Below are positions 45,762 through 53,862 of a stretch of DNA of 64,000 nt, one piece after another (position 1 is the stretch's first letter; each line of letters begins with the position of its first letter). The notes beneath the pieces were generated by a model. That model was not told the DNA's origin. It did not search any database and saw only the letters and a program-made list of their open reading frames with translations. The position numbers were made by a program, and so were the translations under genes. The stretch is from Rhodoferax sp. (GTDB lineage Bacteria > Pseudomonadota > Gammaproteobacteria > Burkholderiales > Burkholderiaceae_C), in NCBI RefSeq assembly GCF_018780565.1, contig NZ_JADMJN010000002.1, positions 310,001-374,000 on the forward strand, read 5' to 3'.

Positions 45762-45816
45762 GGGGGGATTTTAGGCTGGCCTCCAATGACAAAATAGACG
45801 GGCAAAATAGAGGCTT

Positions 45817-46410
45817 ATGGATACCCTGAAATCAGAGATCGCGGCAGTTGCGGCACGCATGGTGGTGGAGGAGGGGCTTGAGTACGGGGCCGCCAAGCGC
45901 CGGGCGGTGAAGCAGATGGGTTTGCCGGTACGCACTGCCTTGCCCGGCAATGACGAGGTCGAAGATGCAGTGATCGACTACATCGCGGTGTTCTGCGCAG
46001 AGACGCAGCCCGGCGAACTGCTGGCCTTGCGTCGTCTGGCCCTGGTCTGGATGGAGCGCATGATCGTGTTCCGACCGCATCTGGGAGGTGCCGTGTGGCA
46101 TGGCACTGCGACACGGTTGTCGGATATTTACATTCAGTTGTTTTGTGATGACAGCAAATCGGCCGAGATTGCGCTCATTGATCACCATGTGGCCTATGTG
46201 CCGCGCACCGTCACTGGTTTCACTGGCGGCTCGGTGGAGGCCTTGAGCCTGCATGCACGATGCCCGGAGTTGGGGGAAGAAGTGGGCGTTCATTTGTTGA
46301 TTTACGACCATGATGACTTGCGTGGTGCCTTGCGCCCCGACGCGAAAGGGCGCACGCCGCGTGGCGATGTGTCGGCGGTTCGCGCTTTGCTGCATGATTC
46401 AGGACCATGA
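45817..46410 (+). CDS. Conserved hypothetical protein
   Basis: 197 aa, soluble, no signal peptide. It begins MDTLKSEIAAVAARMVVEEGLEYGAAKRRAVKQMG and continues with acidic stretches (GNDEVEDAVIDYIAVFCAET), then LALVWMERMIVFRPHLGGAVWHGTATRLSDIYIQLFCDDSKSAEIALIDHHV. The pattern DIYIQLFCDDSKSAEI recalls small nucleotidyltransferase-like proteins, but I cannot confirm a catalytic site. It overlaps the TlpA-like gene by 4 nt, so the two are translated together. It is divergent from mpl with 55 nt between. The function is unknown. Confidence 0.75.
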   Translation: MDTLKSEIAAVAARMVVEEGLEYGAAKRRAVKQMGLPVRTALPGNDEVEDAVIDYIAVFCAETQPGELLALRRLALVWMERMIVFRPHLGGAVWHGTATRLSDIYIQLFCDDSKSAEIALIDHHVAYVPRTVTGFTGGSVEALSLHARCPELGEEVGVHLLIYDHDDLRGALRPDAKGRTPRGDVSAVRALLHDSGP

Positions 46411-46973
46411 CTGAAAAACACCGTTTCCTCAATGATCCGCAAAGCCTCCATATCAGGCGACGGCGCTGGTTGACCGCTGCTTTGGGAGGTGCCGCCGCTT
46501 TGGCCGGTGCTGGCTTGGCTTGGCGCACTTACCAGCCCCAATCTACCGCACCCGGGGCGGAAGCCGCCCTGTGGGGGCAGGCGTTTGCGCGTCCCGATGG
46601 CACAATGCTGAATATGGCCTCCATGCGGGGTCGTCCGGTGTTGTTGAACTTCTGGGCGACCTGGTGTCCGCCGTGTGTGGAGGAACTTCCGTTATTGAGC
46701 GATTTTTATCAATTAAATTCGCCTAAAGGATGGCAAGTTCTGGGTTTCGCGGTAGACCAAGTGGAGCCAGTCAAGCGGTTTTTGTTGAAAACACCGGTAA
46801 CTTTCCCCGTGTTGATGGCGGGCACTGCCGGAATAGAGCTGAGCAAATCCCTTGGCAATCTGGTGGGTGGGCTGCCATTCACGGTTGTGTTCGGATCGGA
46901 TGGTCTGGTCGCGCATCGTAAAATGGGTAAAGTCACCCCCGAGGATTTGCTTGCGTGGGGTGCACTGACATAG
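46407..46973 (+). CDS. TlpA/ResA-family thiol-disulfide protein
   Basis: 188 aa membrane-anchored thioredoxin-fold protein. A twin-arginine-rich patch RRRR precedes one hydrophobic helix (about 21-41), and the thioredoxin domain has the WCPPC active site (FWATWCPPCVEELPLL) and the cis-Pro loop GGLPFTVVFG. Proteins of this type reduce periplasmic disulfides, often for cytochrome c maturation; a CcsA-like protein is encoded at 61229, but not adjacent. It is coupled to the upstream unknown gene by a 4-nt overlap. Confidence 0.9.
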   Translation: MTEKHRFLNDPQSLHIRRRRWLTAALGGAAALAGAGLAWRTYQPQSTAPGAEAALWGQAFARPDGTMLNMASMRGRPVLLNFWATWCPPCVEELPLLSDFYQLNSPKGWQVLGFAVDQVEPVKRFLLKTPVTFPVLMAGTAGIELSKSLGNLVGGLPFTVVFGSDGLVAHRKMGKVTPEDLLAWGALT

Positions 46974-46997
46974 CCGCTACATCGCCGGCAAATGCTC

Positions 46998-47026
46998 GTT
47001 GCCAGCCCGTTGCAGGCGTTGGCAAC
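46998..47026 (+). terminator. Imperfect hairpin after the TlpA-like gene
   Basis: GTTGCCAGCC can pair with GGC and TGGCAAC (47015-47026) around a short loop, 25 nt after the stop. It is followed by AAGATTTTG, a weak T-stretch. A likely but not strong terminator separating this operon from accBC. Confidence 0.45.
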
Positions 47027-47142
47027 AAGATTTTGATGAGATTAGCATCGTCAATGTCTTGTAAAATAAAAGAAGAAGACCGCGTTTTTAGTGAATTTAA
47101 GGTAAATTCGCCGGTCGTTGTTTTAAATTCGTTGGAGACCTC

Positions 47143-47592
47143 ATGGATCTAAGAAAACTGAAGACGCTGATTGACCTCGTGTCGGAATCAAATGTCTCGG
47201 AGTTGGAAATCACGGAGGCAGAAGGCAAGGTTCGCATCGTCAAGGGTGGTGGTGCGGTCGTTCATCAGTATGCGCCAGCTCCTGTCATGGTCGCAGCCCC
47301 CGTTGCCGGCCCTGCCCCCACAGCGGCGCCGGTTGTTGCGGCCGTTCCGGTCGAAACCGGCCATGTCGTCAAATCGCCTATGGTGGGTACGTTCTACCGA
47401 TCATCGTCTCCGGGGGCCAAGGCGTATGTTGAAGTTGGCGATTCGGTCAAGGCGGGTGAAACGATCTGCATTATTGAGGCCATGAAAATCCTCAATGAGA
47501 TCGAAGCGGACAAATCGGGAACTGTGACCCAGATCCTCAGCGAAAACGGGCAGGCCGTGGAATACGGACAGCCACTGTTCGTGATCGAGTGA
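47143..47592 (+). CDS. accB: Acetyl-CoA carboxylase biotin carboxyl carrier protein AccB
   Basis: 149 aa. Short helical N-terminus ([23 protein letters not shown]), Ala/Pro-rich flexible linker (about 45-75), and a C-terminal biotinyl domain with biotin-accepting Lys115 in [12 protein letters not shown]. It carries the carboxyl group in the first step of fatty-acid synthesis. It forms an operon with accC, 18 nt downstream. In many betaproteobacteria aroQ lies just upstream; here it is absent, and the space is a 169-nt AT-rich spacer. Confidence 0.97.
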   Translation: MDLRKLKTLIDLVSESNVSELEITEAEGKVRIVKGGGAVVHQYAPAPVMVAAPVAGPAPTAAPVVAAVPVETGHVVKSPMVGTFYRSSSPGAKAYVEVGDSVKAGETICIIEAMKILNEIEADKSGTVTQILSENGQAVEYGQPLFVIE

Positions 47593-47610
47593 CGCAAACC
47601 AGCAATTCCC

Positions 47611-48960
47611 ATGTTCAAGAAAATCCTGGTTGCCAATCGGGGCGAAATTGCCCTCAGAATTCAGCGAGCTTGTCGCGAGCTCGGTATCAAGGCCGTCATG
47701 GTCTATTCCGAGGCCGACCGCGAGGCCAAGTACGTCAAGTTGGCTGAGGAAGCCGTGTGCATCGGTCCGGCGCCATCAGCACTGAGCTATCTGAATATGC
47801 CTGCCATCATTTCGGCGGCCGAAGTGACGGATGCCGAGGCGATCCATCCCGGTTATGGCTTTTTGAGCGAAAACGCCGACTTTGCCGAGCGAGTGGAAAA
47901 AAGCGGTTTCCAGTTTATCGGCCCCACACCCGAGTCCATCCGCATCATGGGCGACAAGGTGTCGGCCAAGCAGGCCATGATCAAAGCCGGGGTTCCCTGT
48001 GTACCCGGTTCGGAAGGCGAGTTGCCCGATGATCCAGTACAAATCCGTCGCATTGCCAAGGCCGTCGGTTACCCGGTCATCATCAAGGCGGCGGGCGGTG
48101 GTGGCGGACGCGGCATGCGCGTAGTGCACACCGAGGCGGCGCTGGTCAATGCCGTGGCGATGACCAAGGCCGAAGCCGGCGCTGCGTTCGGCAATCCGGC
48201 GGTCTATATGGAGAAATTTCTCCAGAATCCCCGGCACATCGAGATCCAGATTCTGGCGGACAAGCACAAGAATGCGGTTTACTTGGGCGAGCGCGATTGC
48301 TCCATGCAGCGGCGCCATCAAAAGATTCTTGAAGAGGCGCCCGCACCGGGCATCCCGCGCAAGTTGATTGAACGGGTGGGCGAGCGCTGTGTCGCGGCCT
48401 GCAAGAAGATCGGTTACCGGGGGGCTGGAACCTTTGAGTTTCTGTACGAGGATGGCGAGTTTTATTTCATCGAGATGAATACTCGCGTGCAGGTGGAGCA
48501 TCCGGTAACGGAAATGATCACTGGGGTGGATATCGTCAAGACCCAGATCATGGTGGCGGCGGGCGAGCGTTTGCCCTTTACCCAGCGCCAGATTGAAATT
48601 CGGGGCCACGCCATTGAATGCCGTGTGAATGCCGAGGACCCCTACAAGTTCATTCCTTCTCCAGGTCGTGTCACCATGTGGCATGCACCGGGCGGACCGG
48701 GGGTGCGAGTGGATTCCCACGTGTACACCAATTACTTTGTCCCTCCGAATTACGATTCGATGGTGGGCAAGATCATTGTGCATGGCGACACCCGCGAGCA
48801 GGCCATGGCCCGCATGCGCACCGCTCTGGGGGAAACTGTGGTGGAAGGCATTAACACCAACATTCCCCTGCATCGGGAGTTGATGGTGGATGCCAAATTC
48901 ATGGCGGGCGGCACCAACATCCACTATCTTGAAGAGTGGCTTGACCAGCACAAGCGCTGA
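47611..48960 (+). CDS. accC: Acetyl-CoA carboxylase biotin carboxylase AccC
   Basis: 449 aa ATP-grasp biotin carboxylase, partner of Acc[45 protein letters not shown], the glycine-rich loop [35 protein letters not shown] and [24 protein letters not shown] with the catalytic Arg/Glu are all intact. Length is standard. prmA follows 12 nt later, the usual arrangement in this order. Confidence 0.98.
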   Translation: MFKKILVANRGEIALRIQRACRELGIKAVMVYSEADREAKYVKLAEEAVCIGPAPSALSYLNMPAIISAAEVTDAEAIHPGYGFLSENADFAERVEKSGFQFIGPTPESIRIMGDKVSAKQAMIKAGVPCVPGSEGELPDDPVQIRRIAKAVGYPVIIKAAGGGGGRGMRVVHTEAALVNAVAMTKAEAGAAFGNPAVYMEKFLQNPRHIEIQILADKHKNAVYLGERDCSMQRRHQKILEEAPAPGIPRKLIERVGERCVAACKKIGYRGAGTFEFLYEDGEFYFIEMNTRVQVEHPVTEMITGVDIVKTQIMVAAGERLPFTQRQIEIRGHAIECRVNAEDPYKFIPSPGRVTMWHAPGGPGVRVDSHVYTNYFVPPNYDSMVGKIIVHGDTREQAMARMRTALGETVVEGINTNIPLHRELMVDAKFMAGGTNIHYLEEWLDQHKR

Positions 48961-48972
48961 GTCGGGTATTGC

Positions 48973-49878
48973 ATGTTTGAACTAAGCCTGATGTGCCCGG
49001 AGAACCGGGTCGAGACCTTGAGCGATGCCCTGGATGCGCTGGACGCTTTGAGCGTCAGCGTCGAGGATGCCGATGCCCAGACCGATGCCGAGCAGGCCCT
49101 GTTTGGTGAACCCGGCATGCCGGCACCCAAAGAGGGCTGGCAGCGCTCGCGTGTCATCGCCCTCTATGAAACCGAGGCCAAGGCCCAAGAGTCCCTCGCG
49201 TTGCTGCAAGCACAGGACTTTTTTGCCGACTGCAAAATGCTGGGTATTCACGAATTGCCTGAGCAGGACTGGGTTCGCTTGACCCAGTCGCAGTTCACCC
49301 CAGTCGACATCACCCCTGACTTCTGGATTGTGCCGACCTGGCACGAGCCGCCGGCCCAGGCTCGCATCACCATTCGACTGGACCCGGGCCTGGCTTTTGG
49401 CACGGGTACCCACCCCACTACCCGTATGTGCCTGCGCTGGATTGCGGGACAAGGTCGTTCGGACGAATCTCAAGGAGCCCGCGAACTGGGCCGGGTGCTG
49501 GACTACGGCTGTGGTTCGGGCATTCTCGCCATCGGGGCTGCCAAGCACGGGGCCGTTGATATCGATGCGGTCGACATCGACGATGCGGCGGTGAGGGCAA
49601 CGATTTTGAACGCCGAGGCCAACGATGTCCGTTTGAGGGCCGGTCTGCCTGATGCCGTCAGCGGTGTTTACCAGACGGTGCTGGCCAATATTCTGGCAAC
49701 ACCCCTGAAGGTACTGGCGCCCCTTTTGTGGTCGCGCGTGGCGCCCGGTGGCTCACTGGTACTGGCGGGTATTTTGGAGCGACAGGCGGACGAGTTGAAA
49801 GCGGCCTACGCACCCTACTGTCAACTGACGGTCACTGACCAGGAAGACGGCTGGATACTGATGACCGCAAGGCACTGA
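48973..49878 (+). CDS. prmA: Ribosomal protein L11 methyltransferase PrmA
   Basis: 301 aa SAM-dependent methyltransferase that trimethylates ribosomal protein L11. The N-terminal substrate-binding domain includes MFELSLMCPENRVETLSDALDALDALSVSVEDADAQ. SAM motif I is VLDYGCGSGILAIGAAKHGA, preceded by LDPGLAFGTGTHPTTRMCL, and VLANILATPLKVLAPLL carries the NxxA catalytic stretch. It ends in QEDGWILMTARH. It lies in an operon-like run accB-accC-prmA-DUF3426. Confidence 0.96.
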   Translation: MFELSLMCPENRVETLSDALDALDALSVSVEDADAQTDAEQALFGEPGMPAPKEGWQRSRVIALYETEAKAQESLALLQAQDFFADCKMLGIHELPEQDWVRLTQSQFTPVDITPDFWIVPTWHEPPAQARITIRLDPGLAFGTGTHPTTRMCLRWIAGQGRSDESQGARELGRVLDYGCGSGILAIGAAKHGAVDIDAVDIDDAAVRATILNAEANDVRLRAGLPDAVSGVYQTVLANILATPLKVLAPLLWSRVAPGGSLVLAGILERQADELKAAYAPYCQLTVTDQEDGWILMTARH

Positions 49879-49911
49879 GTCTCCCGGGGACGGCTCTACA
49901 ATTCGCTACTC

Positions 49912-50850
49912 ATGAGCCTGATCACACGTTGCCCGGCATGCGAAACCATGTTCAAGGTCGTACCCGACCAGCTTCGGATTTCCGAGGGTTGGGTTAGATG
50001 CGGCCAATGTGATGAAGTGTTCGACGCATCGCTTCATCTCGTACCGGCTGTGCCAGAAATTGTCGGGAGCGCGACTGACTACCAGGATGAGACGCCGTCC
50101 GATGTAACCGAGTCCCTGCAGCCTGAACTGCAGCCGGTCGATATTCCTTTGGATATGGATCAGGTCGACGGCGTCGATGAACAGCCTGCGGAAGATGCAC
50201 TGATTGGGCCCCGTGCTTCCGACGAAGGGATCGCAGAGTCATCGCCGGACTTGATGGTTCAGGAGTCTGAGCTTGAGGCTGCCGAGGATGAGCGCGATCC
50301 GGAGCCACAAGACAGCATCCCGGCCAGCGAGGTTTCTTTTTTGCGTGACAACCACGCAGATGCTGTACCGCGTAGACCGTTGGTGCGCGCAGGCTGGGCT
50401 CTTTTGATCGGTCTGCTGTTGCTGGGACTGGTGGGGCAACTGGTGATACATGAGCGGGACCGCATTGCTGCATCGGAACCTGCTCTGCGACCATGGTTGA
50501 TGGCTCTTTGCGAGCCGCTGCATTGCACACTTTCGCCGCTACGCCGCATCGAGTCCATCGTGATTGAAAGCTCTTCTTTCACCAGGATCCGCGGTACGGC
50601 CTACCGGTTGAACCTGACGGTCAAAAATACGGCCTCCATGGCGCTGGCGGTACCCGCCATTGAATTGACCTTGACGGATTCACGTGATCAGCCGCTTGTG
50701 CGACGCGTGTTTTCCCCTGTGGAGCTTGGCGCCAAATCGGATACCCTTGCAATGGGCACTGAATGGTCTATGTCCATGGCCATGGCTGTGTCTGCCGCAG
50801 GTGCCGCAGACCGGGTGGCCGGTTATCGCTTGCTTGCTTTTTATCCCTGA
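49912..50850 (+). CDS. Zinc-ribbon/DUF3426 membrane protein
   Basis: 312 aa. N-terminal MJ0042-type zinc ribbon with two CxxC pairs (TRCPACETMFKV, VRCGQCDEVFD). A long acidic, probably disordered region (about 45-150) and a single membrane helix (about 163-183, ALLIGLLLLGLVGQLVI) follow. The C-terminal DUF3426 domain has YRLNLTVKNTASMALAVPAIELTLTDSRDQPLVRRVF. The function is unknown; it always seems to follow prmA in this group. A likely single-span protein with the C-terminal domain in the periplasm. Confidence 0.85.
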   Translation: MSLITRCPACETMFKVVPDQLRISEGWVRCGQCDEVFDASLHLVPAVPEIVGSATDYQDETPSDVTESLQPELQPVDIPLDMDQVDGVDEQPAEDALIGPRASDEGIAESSPDLMVQESELEAAEDERDPEPQDSIPASEVSFLRDNHADAVPRRPLVRAGWALLIGLLLLGLVGQLVIHERDRIAASEPALRPWLMALCEPLHCTLSPLRRIESIVIESSSFTRIRGTAYRLNLTVKNTASMALAVPAIELTLTDSRDQPLVRRVFSPVELGAKSDTLAMGTEWSMSMAMAVSAAGAADRVAGYRLLAFYP

Positions 50851-50870
50851 ACCTCCTTACTTAAACACTT

Positions 50871-51773
50871 ATGGCTTCTATCATCTGCGGCTCTCTGGCT
50901 TTCGACACCATCATGAATTTCGAGGGGCGCTTTGGAGAGCAAATTTTGCCCGACCAGTTGCACATTCTGAATGTCTCGTTTCTGGTGCCTGCGCTGCGGC
51001 GCGACTTTGGTGGCTGTGCGGGCAATATTGCCTATGGCCTCAAGCTGCTGGGCGGAACGCCCCTGCCCATGGCCACAGTGGGTCTTGATGGTGGTGGTTA
51101 TCTGGATCGCTTGAAAGGACAGGGCATCTCGACCGAGTTTGTTCGTACGATGGACGACTCTTATACGGCGCAGGCCATGATCATTACCGATCGTGACAAC
51201 AACCAGATCAATGGTTTTCACCCTGGCGCCATGGACTACGCCCATCTGACAAAGATTGCCGCGCGCGGTGACATCAAACTGGGCATCATCGCGCCGGATG
51301 GACGTGATGCCATGCTGCAACATGGCGAACAATTCGCAGCCGCCAAGATTCCCTTTGTCTTCGATCCCGGCCAACAACTGCCCAGATTTGACGGCACTGA
51401 GCTGAAGAAGTTTATTGATCAAGCGAGCTGGGTAGCTGTCAACGACTATGAAGGCAAGATGCTGTGTGATCGGACTGGCTGGAGCAGCGCAGAAATTTCA
51501 CGGCACGTCAAGGGTCTGATTGTGACGCTGGGTGCTGAGGGCAGTGAGGTGTGGGTAGACGGTGAGAAGACGCTGGTTCCTCCCGTCAAGGCGACCGCCG
51601 TGGTTGACCCCACGGGTTGTGGCGACGCGTATCGCAGCGCTTTATTGTTTGGTCTTGAGCAGGGCTGGCCTTTGGCGCGATGTGCAGCGCTTGGAAGTCA
51701 GCTCGGCGCACTGAAAATTGCCCAGCGTGGACCGCAGAACTACACCATCGACTTGAAGTCGGTCGGTTTGTAA
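50871..51773 (+). CDS. PfkB-family carbohydrate (ribokinase-like) kinase
   Basis: 300 aa. N-terminal SIICGSLAFDTIMNFEGRFGEQI and GGCAGNIAYGLKLLGGTPLPMATVGLDGGGYLDRLKGQGIST are ribokinase-type, and the C-terminal signature VVDPTGCGDAYRSALLFGL contains the catalytic Asp (anion hole GCGD). A two-Lys-rich lid is present. The substrate may be an adenosine-like nucleoside or a sugar; it is not determined here. Convergent with the histone-like gene, with a shared hairpin between (51782-51812). Confidence 0.9.
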   Translation: MASIICGSLAFDTIMNFEGRFGEQILPDQLHILNVSFLVPALRRDFGGCAGNIAYGLKLLGGTPLPMATVGLDGGGYLDRLKGQGISTEFVRTMDDSYTAQAMIITDRDNNQINGFHPGAMDYAHLTKIAARGDIKLGIIAPDGRDAMLQHGEQFAAAKIPFVFDPGQQLPRFDGTELKKFIDQASWVAVNDYEGKMLCDRTGWSSAEISRHVKGLIVTLGAEGSEVWVDGEKTLVPPVKATAVVDPTGCGDAYRSALLFGLEQGWPLARCAALGSQLGALKIAQRGPQNYTIDLKSVGL

Positions 51774-51781
51774 CACCCATG

Positions 51782-51812
51782 AAAAAGCCCGATGTCTCGC
51801 GACACCGGGCTT
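51782..51812 (-). terminator. Terminator between the PfkB gene and the histone-like gene
   Basis: AAGCCCGATGTC (51785-51796), loop TCGC, and GACACCGGGCTT (51801-51812) form a stem with one A/C mismatch. The A-run at 51782-51786 becomes a T-run on the minus strand, so it works best for the histone-like transcript, but it may serve both convergent genes. Confidence 0.85.
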
Positions 51813-51835
51813 CAAGTTGAATCGCTTTTGACGAC

Positions 51836-52354
51836 TCAGGGCTTGCTGGCCGTAGGAAAAGGCCATGCCGCCTGCGGGTTCAGAGTAGTCTGAGCGGCAG
51901 GGGCTGCTGGAGCAGGCGCTGCCTTGGCAGCGGGTGCTTTCGCGGCTTTCTTCGCAGCCGGCTTTTTGGCTGCTTTCTTGGCGGCTGGCTTTTTGGCAGC
52001 GGGTTTTTTGGCAGCAGCAGCTTTCTTGGCCGGCGCTTTTTTGGCGGCAGCTTTTTTGGCTGGTGCGGCTTTCTTGGCCGCTGGTTTCTTGGCTGCTACA
52101 GCTTTCTTGGCTGGTGCTTTTTTAGCAGCGGCCTTTTTGGCTGGTGCAGCTTTCTTCGCTGGCGCAGCTTTTTTAGCGGCTACTTTTTTAGCTGGTGCAG
52201 CTTTCTTGGCTGGTGCAGCTTTTTTAGCGGCTACTTTTTTGGCTGGCGCAGCTTTTTTGGCTGGCGCAGCTTTTTTAGCAGCTACTTTTTTAGCTGGTGC
52301 AGCTTTCTTCGCGGGAGCGGCCTTTTTTGCGACCGGTTTTTTTGCAGTTGCCAT
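51836..52354 (-). CDS. Histone H1-like nucleoid protein
   Basis: 172 aa of extreme composition: lysine, alanine and proline only for most of its length (KKAAPAKKAAPAKK). Such AlgP/HctB-like proteins bind DNA or other polyanions through their basic tails and are common in Burkholderiales. The unit VAAKKAAPAKKAAPAKK (17 residues, 51 nt) is repeated three times in tandem at residues 24-74 (52133-52285), then drifts to shorter KKPAAKKAAKK variants. The end, TTLNPQAAWPFPTASKP, is non-repetitive and looks like a conserved anchor. The second ATG of a pair (52354) is preferred, 7 nt after AAGGAG. Confidence 0.85.
   Translation of the reverse strand: MATAKKPVAKKAAPAKKAAPAKKVAAKKAAPAKKAAPAKKVAAKKAAPAKKAAPAKKVAAKKAAPAKKAAPAKKAAAKKAPAKKAVAAKKPAAKKAAPAKKAAAKKAPAKKAAAAKKPAAKKPAAKKAAKKPAAKKAAKAPAAKAAPAPAAPAAQTTLNPQAAWPFPTASKP
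52133..52285 (-). repeat. Tandem 51-nt repeat in the histone-like gene
   Basis: Three tandem copies of a 51-nt unit encoding VAAKKAAPAKKAAPAKK (residues 24-40, 41-57, 58-74). Nested 18-nt AAPAKK sub-repeats are visible. Copy number is likely to vary between strains by slippage while staying in frame. Confidence 0.85.
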
Positions 52355-52385
52355 CATTTTCTCCTTGATCAATTTACAAAGAGCA

Positions 52386-52411
52386 CTTCATGCGAGTTGG
52401 AGTGCATGAAG
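52386..52411. other. Hairpin downstream of nrdB
   Basis: CTTCATGC (52386-52393) and GCATGAAG (52404-52411) form an 8-bp perfect inverted repeat with a 10-nt loop, 115-140 nt past the nrdB stop and just upstream of the histone-like gene start. No T-run follows on the minus strand, so it may be a weak terminator or an operator of the histone-like gene. Confidence 0.4.
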
Positions 52412-52525
52412 CGATTCATGGAGTTGGGCTTGGTCCCAGCACCATGAACTCGGGTACACAAACTACTTCTGCCCTCTATGGGGCAGTCAATAGTTTGTGG
52501 AATTCTTGTTGTCATTTTTTGAATT

Positions 52526-53728
52526 TCAATCCCAGGACAGCGCCCCGCCAGACTGGTACTCAATGACGCGGGTCTCAAAAAAGTTTCTTTCCTTTTTGAG
52601 GTCAATCATCTCGCTCATCCATGGGAATGGATTCTCTTCGTTCGGGAACAGTGGCTCCAGGCCAATTTGCGTTGCACGACGGTTGGCGATATAGCGCAGG
52701 TAGCCCTTGAACATGGAAGCATTCATGCCCAGCACGCCGCGTGGCATGGTGTCTTCGGCATATTTGTATTCAAGTTCGACGGCTCGTTCGAACAAAGCCC
52801 GAATCTCAGCCTTGAACTCGGACGTCCATAACTGTGGATTTTCGAGTTTGAGCTGATTGATCAGGTCGATACCAAAATTGCAGTGCATGGACTCGTCGCG
52901 CAAGATGTACTGGTACTGCTCTGCCGCACCTGTCATTTTGTTCTGACGGCCCAAGGCCAGAATTTGAGTGAACCCAACGTAGAAAAATAGGCCTTCCATC
53001 AGGCAGGCAAAAACGATCAAAGATTTCAACAGGGTCTGATCGTTCTCCGGTGTACCGGTCTTGAACTCTGGGTTCATGATCGCTTCAATGAAGGGGATCA
53101 GGAACTCGTCTTTGTCGCGAATCGATTTGACCTCGTTGTAAGCGTTGAAGATTTCGCTTTCATCCAGGCCCAATGATTCCACGATGTACTGGTAGGCATG
53201 GGTATGGATAGCTTCTTCGAAAGCTTGACGCAGCAAGAATTGACGGCATTCCGGTGCCGTGATGTGACGGTAGGTTCCCAGCACAATGTTATTGGCTGCC
53301 AGAGAATCAGCGGTGACAAAAAAGCCGAGATTGCGCTTGATGATGCGGCGTTCGTCTTCTGTCAGACCATTGGGGTCTTTCCACAACGCGATATCGCGCG
53401 TCATGTTGACTTCCTGGGGCATCCAGTGATTAGCGCAGCTGGAGAGGTACTTCTCCCACGCCCATTTGTATTTGAAGGGAACGAGCTGGTTGACGTCGGT
53501 TTTGCCGTTGATGATGCGTTTGTCAGCAGCGTTGACGCGATGTGGCGCAGTCACTGTTGGTGCACTGCTTGTGTGCGTCGGCAAAGGTGCAGCGGAGAGG
53601 TTGGCGCCATCGTGAAAGGTTGGCGTTGCAGCGAACGGCAGAGGCGACTCTGTCGTACGGCTGCTGGATGAGCCGCGTGCTTGAGGCATTTGCGGTGTGG
53701 GCTTGACTTCTTCGTCCCAGGTCAACAT
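52526..53728 (-). CDS. nrdB: Class Ia ribonucleotide reductase beta subunit NrdB
   Basis: 400 aa from ATG 53728 ([10 protein letters not shown]); an in-frame TTG four codons upstream is not needed. The radical-generating di-iron subunit, with the acidic/His ligands in [51 protein letters not shown] and [17 protein letters not shown]. It supplies the tyrosyl radical to NrdA. The first ~65 residues (including [22 protein letters not shown]) are a poorly conserved, Ser/Thr/Pro-rich extension. It lies 134 nt downstream of nrdA. Confidence 0.96.
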   Translation of the reverse strand: MLTWDEEVKPTPQMPQARGSSSSRTTESPLPFAATPTFHDGANLSAAPLPTHTSSAPTVTAPHRVNAADKRIINGKTDVNQLVPFKYKWAWEKYLSSCANHWMPQEVNMTRDIALWKDPNGLTEDERRIIKRNLGFFVTADSLAANNIVLGTYRHITAPECRQFLLRQAFEEAIHTHAYQYIVESLGLDESEIFNAYNEVKSIRDKDEFLIPFIEAIMNPEFKTGTPENDQTLLKSLIVFACLMEGLFFYVGFTQILALGRQNKMTGAAEQYQYILRDESMHCNFGIDLINQLKLENPQLWTSEFKAEIRALFERAVELEYKYAEDTMPRGVLGMNASMFKGYLRYIANRRATQIGLEPLFPNEENPFPWMSEMIDLKKERNFFETRVIEYQSGGALSWD

Positions 53729-53862
53729 AAATAATTCCAATCAGCGGATTATGAGAGCAGCGAAATGAAATGAAAAGTATTCATTCACATCGCTGGCATA
53801 TTGTGTCGTCAAGTGTTGTGCTGCAACATCGCAGCACATGACATGCGACATCGGTTCAAACA

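Noticed and set aside
52133..52285. Tandem repeats as a CRISPR-like array
   Set aside because: The repeats are contiguous, without unique spacers, and code for Lys/Ala units.
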